Below, one piece after another: positions 54,886 through 64,000 of a DNA stretch of 64,000 bases (positions are counted from its first letter, which is position 1; each line of letters starts with the position of its first letter). The notes below the pieces were generated by a model. The model saw nothing but the letters and a program-made list of their open reading frames with translations. It was not told the DNA's origin and ran no database searches. The stretch is taken from positions 2,888,001-2,952,000 of the forward strand of contig JAQPZY010001495.1 of the NCBI GenBank assembly GCA_029931535.1, given 5' to 3'. The stretch is from Margaritifera margaritifera. Taxonomy: Eukaryota; Mollusca; Bivalvia; Unionida; Margaritiferidae. A program made the translations under genes and the position numbers.

Positions 54886-56081
54886 TAGTTTCTTCTGCTA
54901 TACATCTGAGCGTGTCAAGTAATCTAATCTTACAAAGCTATTAAATGTCACAATACACGAGATCCATCTCTCCAGAGAAAACGTAGTTTCCAAGAAACCA
55001 TAATATATCTTTCGTTGGATGTACTGTCTCCAAAAACAAAAACTCCCGATCTTAAAGCATTAACTTTAATATCTGATTCTGCCATTACAGAAATCGCTGA
55101 CTTAGTTTTACGGCGAGAGAAAAAAGGCATATTTATGGACTGTAAACTCAAAGCAACTTTTGAATTATAGGAAGTTCACAATCATGACACATCCAATTAT
55201 TTCATAAAATGAGTGAGTAATTACTTTTTTACACCATATCGTATAACTATGAGATTCTTTCAAATAATATATTTACAGCATAACCAATAATCCACACACA
55301 TTTCCAAAGTTTTCATTTACAACCCAGTCGATTTCTTTTCTCAGTTTATCCACACTTCTAGAATGAAAATTATTGAGTAGGAATAAGACAGACGGAAGAA
55401 GGCGGGTAGTAGTAGTGGTGATGCGGGGAAATTCACCCGATAAAGCATGAACGAAACTGGATGATATGATTTAATGTGATATTAGTCAAAAAACTTTCCT
55501 CATAACAAACGCACGCTTAGAAAGAAATATAAATGTCGATGTAACGAGTAAAAAATTCTCAGATAAAACTTCTAAATTCGAAAAGTAGGTAAGAACTATT
55601 TGTTCAAGTCTATATTAAACCCTAGAATAAAAACTAAAATATTAGCAAACTTAATGTAACATTATAAATCTAAATATATGTGAATCACCGCGAAAAGAAC
55701 TTCAAAAGAAACATTTGGGGACACTATTTCTGTGTCTGGAAATCATAGCTTTTGGATGTTTCGGTGATTCCACCTAAACTGCCAATGAGCTCTGCTTTTC
55801 TATACTTGCAGTGTAGAATATTAAAGCAAGTTGTTGGTTTTTATTATTCGTCACTATACTAGCAGTGTAGAATAATAAAGCAAGTTGTTGGTGTTTATTA
55901 TTCGTCATGCAGTATGTGAGACCACAGAACTCGTTAAAACACGAAGCGTCTTAAAGGAACAGTCGGCTATATAGGAAATACAGCTTAAAAATGCTCTGAC
56001 AAGGTGCAGATATGCTCACACAATTGATGTTTAAAAAAAATCACATCCATTAGTGTGTTGAATGTAAACTCCATGCAATCA
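54886..56081. other. AT-rich DNA with a short tandem duplication
   Basis: A ~54-bp duplication ('agcaagttgttggt' and 'tttattattcgtca') lies at about 55803-55908. No gene seen. Confidence 0.6.
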
Positions 56082-56560
56082 TCAAGAAGTCCCGCAACAA
56101 CCTCGTAAACATAAACAGTCGTCATTTTGCAAGGTGCGCTGAAATGGCAGTGTAGTGTGTTGCACAAAGACACAGAACTCAGACAAGCTGTATTATTTGA
56201 AATGAATTCATAGCTGTCGACACTGACAAAAGAAAAACAAAATCTGCCCGTGAAAAAAGGACAAAATAAATGATTTATAATTACCAGAGTTATTCTGATG
56301 TGGACAATGAATACGTGAAAGATCTTATCAAGAAGTCTCGCAACAACCTCGTAAACATAAACAGTCGTCATTTTGCAAGGTGCGCTGAAATGGCAGTGTA
56401 GTGTGTTGCACAAGCTGTATTATTTGAAATGAATTCATAGCTGTGGACACTGACAAAAAGAAAAACAAAATCTGCCCGTGAAAAAAGGACAAAATAAATG
56501 ATTTATAATTACCAGAGTTATTCTGATGTGGACAATGAATACGTGAAAGATCTTATCACA
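56082..56560 (-). repeat. ~245-bp tandem duplication within the right arm
   Basis: 'atcaagaagtc.cgcaacaac' starts at 56082 and again at 56327, and the copies run to 'acgtgaaagatcttatc'. Copy 2 lacks a ~13-bp 'agacacagaactc' piece. The left arm has a single equivalent. Open frames on the minus strand across it are repeats of the same peptide and not a gene. Confidence 0.9.
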
Positions 56561-56803
56561 CTGATTCCATTTAGAGACTCCGGTTCTCTGTTGAATATTC
56601 TATAACGTGGAGGATGTTTTCTACATGTATTTGATGTGGTTTAACTTTTTAATCGTTGATTTCAAACTATTAGGATAAATCTCTGTATTTTACGTTTGTC
56701 AGACAACTTTAAGATACGTGTACGGGATTTATTTCCATAATTCATTTCTCCTTTTTCTCTTCTTCTCGTTATAACTGTTTTACACTTGTATTTTTTCCTG
56801 TTG

Positions 56804-56804
<1 letters not shown>

Positions 56805-56854
<50 letters not shown>
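56805..56854. repeat. (TA)n microsatellite
   Basis: About 50 bp of pure TA. Confidence 0.97.
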
Positions 56855-56858
<4 letters not shown>

Positions 56859-57399
56859 ACAAACTGACTACAAACAGCAGCAAAACTCATTTTCATCTAG
56901 CCTAAGGGCTTTAGACTCTCATTGAGTCTTTGTTAAAGGCATACACAAAATAGAGACAAGACAAACAAAAAAGACAAAAAAGCGTTGAAATTACAAATGT
57001 TTACATGACTATTTCTAATGGAACTAAAGCTTGAAAATGTTTGATGTTTCGCCTAGTTGGCTTCAGTTTGACTGATGATGTGGTAAACTAGTTGGTATTG
57101 ACCTACAAAGGTAGAAGCTATAGCGCCATCTGTTTTTTAATGTAAAGTGGTGTAAACGTGAATTATATCCCGGATTTTTCACGGTCTCTGTAATGCGAGT
57201 AATTATCATAGCAATAATAACACCCCGAAGAGCTACAAAAACAGTAATAAGAATTGGTGAGTGAGTGACTAATGAGCAAAATGAATTAATTATTTAATTG
57301 AAAAAGTGGTGGTTGTAAACAGATGATGATTTTATTTGCGTGTGGTTGTCCGTTTGGAGTCTTCTTGGTTTAAGCCGCTTGGTTTCAGTGCTCTAATGC

Positions 57400-57865
57400 G
57401 GCGTGTCTAGTAAGATTCCATTTCTTTCCTGTTCCTGAAAGTGTGGCCAGGGGAAGAGAAGTGTTCTGCAACTAGACTTCTATCCAGCTTCTTTGTCATC
57501 CAATCAGATCTGTCTAGCTTCTTTGTCATAGAATCAGATCTGTTATGATTAATCCTCTTATGTAGCTTTTCGGTTTCTCCGACTTACTGAAGGCCGCAGA
57601 TCTTACATGTGAAGAGATAAAATACATTCTATGTTTTCCATGTTCTGTTTGGACCATGCAAGTTCAATTTTTCGCTCGTCGCTGTGCTAGAGAATGTGCT
57701 GGTCTCTATCATATGTTGACAGGTTTTGCACCTTTTATCACCACAGGGACCAGATTTTCCACGATGGTCATGGCTTGTGATCGGCGTTAGCTTCGCTCTA
57801 ACTAGGATGTCTGTATACGCATAGATACCCATAATTTGCTTTCTGTGATAATACAAATTGCGCAT
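57400..57865 (-). pseudogene. Penelope-like element fragment (Cys-rich linker + GIY-YIG)
   Basis: On the minus strand, 57865-57629 reads 'VRAKLTPITSHDHRGKSGPC' then 'GDKRCKTCQHMIETSTFSST', a Cys/His linker. After a stop the frame continues 'NVFYLFTCKICGLQ', stop, then 'VGETEKLHKRINHNRSDSMT', which is the start of a GIY-YIG endonuclease domain. A 30-bp in-frame duplication ('MTKKLDRSDW') follows, then 'LVAEHFSSPGHTF'. This is the C-terminal part of Penelope-type retroelement proteins. The reverse transcriptase part is not seen, so it is a dead fragment. Confidence 0.7.
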
Positions 57866-58964
57866 AAAAGGTTAAATTATATTGATGCAATGTCACATAT
57901 TTAAACAATGTAAACTTGACGATTACAGTGTGATACGTATTTATTTATCATTTAATTGTAGAAGCTGCATCTCAAAATTTGATTTCGTGCATATCAATCC
58001 TTTCTTTTCCGACAAAAGCTTCCTGCTTTTACTTATGAATGGGATCGGGTTTGGAGCTGTCTGCTGAAATATGCAGTAGTAATATTTATCCAAATTTTGT
58101 TAATTAATCGCATACATATACAAAATATGCTATTGGTCCACGTCTCATTTGTACAGACTCTTTGGTATATTCGTTACCACTCGTTGGATTCGAATTAATG
58201 AAAAACATAACGGACTATTACATAATTCAACTACTGATTTCTTATTCTGTGTTCATGAAAGTTCGTTCTTAAGACAAGACAAAATATATTTACTTCGTTT
58301 CTTATTAGATGTGGATTTTAAAGATCAATTGCAATAGTAAAAGTTAAACATCTCACACACTGGGATCTTCCATAATGCATGTCGCATTTGGACGAGATGT
58401 TGATTTCATAATATATAACAGTATCCATGTTTTCTATTCAACAGACACTCGAATTTATCATTTCCAATAAAACTGCACAATAAATCGTATGAATCTTGTA
58501 AATTGCAGTAAATTGGTAATATAGCCGTAACATCAGAAAATATCTTAGAATGTTTATTTAACACGACAACACAAGTTATCTCATGCTTGCTTGAATTGAT
58601 ACCTGTAGTACTTTTATCTACTGTTTACGGCCAAGTTGTGAGGGGTTATTGTTTGATTGGATCATTGTATCCATTTAACTAATTTACATCTGCCTGCACG
58701 AGACATAAACTAATTTACGAATTTGTCTTCCACTGAAACGGTAACGGTAATATCCCATTCAAGCGACCTACGGTACTCACTGTATAATGTTCGACCCAGT
58801 CCAATACGCACTATGCCGCATTCTACCAACGAAAGTAACAGTTCTTGCTCGAATATTGCTTTGCACGTACCTTATCGGTCAATTACAAGACTACGCATTT
58901 CAGCATCAAAGGCGAAAAACTAAACTTTCCATTTACCATGTGCTCTAGAGACAACTTGTCCAAT

Positions 58965-59066
58965 TCGGCATTTACTCACTATTTGTCATGCAAAAATCGC
59001 CGTTGTTTTGGCTTATTAATGTCCAATTCGACATTTACTCACTATTTGTCATGCAAAAATCGCCGC
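58965..59066 (+). repeat. 62-bp tandem duplication
   Basis: 'atttactcactatttgtcat' plus 'gcaaaaatcgccg' occurs at about 58970 and 59032. Confidence 0.9.
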
Positions 59067-59134
59067 TCGCTTCTGCTTCGCATATCCTTTTGGCATCTTG
59101 TATGACTTGCAGACTAGCACTTTTAAATATTGCA

Positions 59135-59137
<3 letters not shown>

Positions 59138-59187
<50 letters not shown>
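59138..59187. repeat. (CT)n microsatellite
   Basis: About 50 bp of pure CT. Confidence 0.97.
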
Positions 59188-59188
<1 letters not shown>

Positions 59189-59639
59189 GAACAATTGATA
59201 CAACGAGTCGTATATCAAAGATACAGCGTACATAATATACATATATATTATTTATACCACATACAAATACACATGTTTCCAACGGTGTTAAGATTGACTA
59301 TAAGAAATTCTGTATTCACAGAGAGAGTGAATTCTTCACATCCGTGCCCAGTGTGTCCGCTACAAAATGTAGTTTTGCAGCCATTGTAGCTATTAACAAT
59401 CCTTTTGGAAATTGTTATTTTGCTTCTTTTTAAGTTCTATTTTCATTCATATTGATTAAATAAATTAAAGTGATCTTAGGATTTAAACCCGAAAGTTGGT
59501 TTAAATTAAGAAAGTAGAGCACTACATGGCTACCTTCTCGAGCAGTGACGTGTGGTCTTTCAATCACCAGCGAGTACATCGAAATCCGTGTGGAATATGC
59601 TAAACGAAATGACTAACCAACACGAGGTAATTGAAACAT

Positions 59640-59735
59640 TTAAAGTTATTTAAAGTTGATTGAAGCAGTTATTTACAGTTAATTGAAGCAATTATTTACA
59701 GTTGATTGAAGCAATTATTTACAGTTGATTGAAAG
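59640..59735 (+). repeat. ~23-bp short tandem repeat (4 copies)
   Basis: Unit close to 'agttgattgaagcaattatt'. Confidence 0.85.
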
Positions 59736-59881
59736 CATAATTGATTCATATCAACACCTTAAAAGCCATGCTATATTTTTATGTTTGTGGTGTATACTAA
59801 TAAAGGATGAACATAAATGATATTCTGTTGAATTTACAAATGTATTTCTATATATGAACCGGCCCTTGGACATACTCACTG

Positions 59882-59884
<3 letters not shown>

Positions 59885-59947
<63 letters not shown>
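59885..59947. repeat. (TA)n microsatellite
   Basis: About 62 bp of pure TA. Confidence 0.97.
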
Positions 59948-59949
<2 letters not shown>

Positions 59950-61008
59950 GGGCCATGTTGTATTCTAGTCCTTCTCCTGCATCACCATCATAATCATTAT
60001 CATCATCATCTCATCATCTTCTTCAGCTTCTTGTCCATATCTTCCACCATGATGGTATTATGTATGCCCGTTTCTTGAACTCGTCAATGTAGCAAGTAAA
60101 ATACTGTAGCTTGGTAAGTTTCAGAAAAATTCGTAAATAAACGACTTGATATGATTGGCCTTAGTAGCCATTATAAGACCACCAGGAAACGCAAGAAAAT
60201 GCTTATTTATGTTTAGAACAAATTATTTTTTCCATAGTATAGATAAATTGATTTGTGCATTACTCATGAAATTTATTTATTATTACCAGGGGCAATAATT
60301 ATTGCTCAACCAACACCATTACTACTACTATTACTACCAATACTACTACTGCTACTACTACTAATAATAATGATAATAATAATAATGAAAAGAAGAAAAA
60401 GCAGAATAAATTAAGGAGAACGGAGAAGAAGATGAACGAGAAGGAAGACGATTATCCTTCAAGCTTGATTCATATAATTCATATAAAAAGGTTCCAGACA
60501 TGGTCTATTTACGACTGTTCATAACATCCGAAGTGTATAGAGAAAATACTATTTGGGCAATTATTTTAAACTGTTTGAAAACAAATGGATATGATCAATG
60601 CACAGTAGCATTAGATGTCACGTGTCTGTCAATATGCCTGGCAGTTATACATCTTTGTGGTGCCTATGCAGTAATGTTTTCACCAATGAAATCAAACCTT
60701 AGTAGACTATCACTCTATATACTCTACCGAAAAATAACTGGTTGTGGAGAAAGTGAGATATTTGGGTGCCCTCACATTAGTTCACATGTTTCCATTGATC
60801 GACTGTCCTCAGAGACATATAATATTTGTTTGATTCGATCACAAACTATTTATAGTGCCTTTACAGCCTGAATTTATTACCAACATTGAAAACTTTTTTG
60901 TGACCTGAATGTTACATATTTTTCCATTAATGCCACACTTTAACTGTTGATAGGCATTCATTGTAATACTACCCTTTCTAATAGTGAGCCCACATATTCA
61001 TGTACAAC

Positions 61009-61160
<152 letters not shown>

Positions 61161-61402
61161 TTGATCTTCTTTCTGATTAATTTCGTTAAAATTTCAACTA
61201 ATTTTTTTTTAATCAGAACAATACATGAAATGTCGTTTGCAATTATTTTTTAAGTAAGGTTTACACATAAACGTATTAATCCCAAAATGACTGGAAATGT
61301 ATCTCTCTGATGTATACACCTTTGTCGAACAGCATTGAATCGTCGATGGTCTGTCGATGTTGGAAAAGTAGTTGAATCTATAAATGATTAATCGTTTTTT
61401 TA

Positions 61403-62395
61403 AGATGTTTAAACGAGACTTAATAGTTTATTATGATGTTTAAATGAGACTTAATCGTTTATTATGATGTTAAAATGAGACTTAATCGTTTATTAAGATG
61501 TTTAAACGAGACGTAATCGTTTATTATGATGTTAAAATGAGACTTAATCGTTTATTAAGATGTTTAAACGAGACTTAATCGTTTATTAAGATGTTTAAAT
61601 GAGACTTAATCGTTTATTAAGATGTTTAAAGGAGACTTACTCGTTTATTAAGATGTTTAAACGAGACTTAATCGTTTATTAAGATGTTTAAAGGAGACTT
61701 ACTCGTTTATTAAGATGTTTAAATGAGACTTAATCGTTTATTAAGATGTTTAAACGAGACTTAATCGTTTATTATGATTTGTAAATGAGACTTAATCGTT
61801 TATTATGATGTTTAAATGAGACTTAATCGTTTATTAAGATGCTTAAACGAGACTTAATCTATTATTATGATTTGTAAATGAGACTTAATCGTTTATTATG
61901 ATGTTTAAATGAGACTTAATCGTTTATTAAGATGTTTAAACGAGACTTACTCGTTTATTAAGATGTTTAAAAGAGACTTACTCGTTTATTAGGATGTTAA
62001 AAGGAGACGTACTCGTTTATTAAGATGTTTAAACGAGAATTAATCGTTTATTAAGATTTTTAAAGGAGACTTACTAGTTTATTAAGATGTTTAAAAGAGA
62101 CTTAATCGTTTATTAAGATGTTTAAACGAGACTTAATCGTTTATTATGATGTTTAAATGAGACTTAAACGTTTATTAAGATGTTTAAACTAGACTTAATC
62201 GTTTATTATGATGTTTAAACGAGACTTAATCGTTTATTAAGATGTTTAAACGAGACTTAATCGTTTATTATGATGTTTAAACGAGACTTAATCGTTTATT
62301 ATGATGTTTAAACGAGACTTAATCGTTTATTATGATGTTTAAACGAGACTTAATCGTTTATTAAGATGTTTAAACGAGACTTAATTGTTTATTAA
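61403..62395 (+). repeat. 31-bp minisatellite, ~32 copies
   Basis: Unit 'gatgtttaaacgagacttaa' + 'tcgtttattaa'. The left arm of the inverted duplication has one related unit at about 47,165-47,200 (inverse orientation), so the array expanded after the duplication. Confidence 0.97.
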
Positions 62396-62580
62396 GTTGC
62401 TTTTAAAACCTTGTTCTCTGTACTTACAAAACAGAGATTGTGTTTATTGCCCGGATGATGTTATATAAAAGTTTTACTCTTCAAATCCTTACTTAAAGTT
62501 TGTTTTCTTTAAGCGACAGTTTTAACGTAGTATTTGCATACCGTTTGGACGTGGTTTGCTTTGTTATCATTTAAATAAGT

Positions 62581-64000
62581 TTTTCTTTATCTTTACGTCT
62601 TAGAGTGTCTATGTAAATTGTATCAGTCGTCTGCATCAGCTAATTGTTCAAAGAGAATAAAAGGAGACAGTAATGTGTGGGTAGTGTCTCTGCAGTGATT
62701 AAATGAGTTTGTGTTGGATAAATAGTACATTGATTGAAATGTCTTTTTGCCGAGTAAATAACCTAATTACAATTTATCAACTTTTTCATGATGCACTTTG
62801 CTTCTTAATTGGCGATAAAGCAACTCCTTGGAACAAAACAACTAGAAAATTGGGTCGTAAATATTGCTATTGTAAGTATTTATCACGCTCTGACTGCTTT
62901 CACAGTAAATGATTTATTTATTCATGTTCCAACAAAAATAAATGAACCTAAAATTGCCTAAATATGTAATTAAATACGCGTGCCAAGCGTTACATAGGTT
63001 TACATAATGATTGTTAAGATGACTTTATCAAAATGTTTTGAGGGTGACATCAATTGTAGTAGAATGATATTAAACATTGTATAAATTCTGATTAATATTC
63101 CTATAACAGGTTTTTGGTTGAGTTTTTTTTTTTTTTTTCTGAACTTTTGACACAAAGAAATGTATTTAAATTTATCTTCCCCGCGACGGCGGTGTCTCAA
63201 AAAATATTTTATCTAAACTGATGGTTAAATTGGTTTTTACTCAGTTGAACATGTGGTTGTACTGTCTCAAACGATACATTACTTTCCGGCTACCATTTAA
63301 AGCGTCCAGATGATGCTAAATTTGACAAAGTGTAAACTTGAACATAGGAATAACGATTTGTTTGAAATAATAGAAGCCATGATGATTAGAGGCTTAGAAA
63401 AATGTTGTCTAAAGAATTTAGAAGAATGAAAACCGTTCCTGAAAGACATTTATTTTTGAGCTGTTCATAGATATTTTATTTTGCTGTTATGCAGAATTCT
63501 TACAATGGCTCAGTTTTAGGAAGAGATATTGTGATTGTAAATGGGAGTACAACTTTGAAAACAAATATACAGATAATGCAATTAAAGTCCTAAAAACAAA
63601 AAGATATTACAGTTGTTATGAATATACAATAAAATTACGCTGAGTGTAATGACGATACAGACGGACCCGTTAGAGGGTTCAACGTCTCATACACATGATA
63701 TGATGAGTTAATGGAATAAAGCCTCGTCCAAACAATTTGTTACGTAATATTGCCATACTCCTTCTAAAGATGTATTCTATATGGCTTTGAAATCATAAAA
63801 CGTGAGATCTTGCGTTTGAGCTTAAGATTTTTTGCCTATTAATCAGATAGTACTTTACTTCTGCAAAATCAAATCTTGATTGCGTAAGAATTTGAACCTT
63901 AATATCATGCTCAAGCTCAGAGATTTATTATTATTATTTATTATCTCACTAAACAACTTACATTTTCTTTCTCGAATTGAGATTTTTCAATATCTTTTTA
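62581..64000. other. AT-rich DNA, no gene seen
   Basis: A 69-codon frame at 62703-62912 and others are unremarkable. A T run lies at about 63124-63138. Nothing recognised. Confidence 0.5.

Noticed and set aside
55985..56413. 142-codon minus-strand frame with an internal repeat
   Set aside because: The repeat is the 245-bp DNA duplication; no family recognised, and the related stretch in the left arm is not similarly open.

Overview
Eukaryotic genomic DNA, not a prokaryotic replicon. The window is AT-rich, full of micro- and minisatellites, and carries decayed retroelements with tyrosine recombinase and GIY-YIG domains, tRNA-headed SINE-like repeats and one large Polinton/Maverick (adintovirus-like) element. 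This mix fits a repeat-rich marine invertebrate; a mollusc is my guess, but no host gene in the window proves it.

Layout. (1) 1-9955: a decayed YR retrotransposon of Ngaro/PAT type (gag-like, RT, RNase H, tyrosine recombinase) with split direct repeats A1...B1-A2-B2, sitting exactly between two ~710-bp direct repeats. (2) 9956-16942: AT-rich DNA with a SINE-like relic and an unidentified decayed coding island using both strands (13.7-15.6 kb). (3) 16949-35280: an 18,332-bp Polinton with 210-bp terminal inverted repeats (208/210 identical) and a 6-bp target duplication CTTGCT on both sides. (4) 35287-46600: non-coding DNA with three minisatellites (41, 43 and 53 bp units). (5) 46.99-62.58 kb: a diverged large inverted duplication (arms 46,990-51,155 and 56,110-62,580) holding SINE-like and Penelope-like pieces. 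In it a 31-bp minisatellite of ~32 copies on one arm matches a single unit on the other. (6) 62.6-64 kb: nothing recognised.

The Polinton. The right half is a compact forward block: packaging ATPase, a Lys-rich protein, a pX-like core peptide, an unknown protein, a DDE integrase with chromodomain, a small membrane protein, penton-like minor capsid, an amphipathic basic virion protein, the major capsid protein, a Cys/His-rich protein and an adenain-type protease. These are the virion-building, packaging and insertion functions. The left end has a divergent gene pair (a small protein and a coiled-coil protein) and a two-knuckle CCHC protein. No DNA polymerase B gene is seen. The 19.3-24.4 kb interval instead holds non-coding DNA, ~90-bp repeats, a higher-order satellite (~509-bp period), and an inverted composite of the element's right-end AT-rich repeat plus a 406-bp piece of the capsid gene. 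Seven genes share a TATA-like box 45-63 bp before the ATG; the coiled-coil gene also has CCAAT and TGACGTCA.

Integrity. Major capsid, integrase, the two proteins flanking the capsid gene, and the gene before the integrase are open. ATPase, Lys-rich protein, pX-like, membrane protein, penton and protease carry frameshifts or in-frame stops. Four of the six small frameshift sites are one-base changes in A or T runs and a fifth is in a G run, so assembly error must be excluded. The 4-bp duplication in the ATPase and the two in-frame stops look like real decay.
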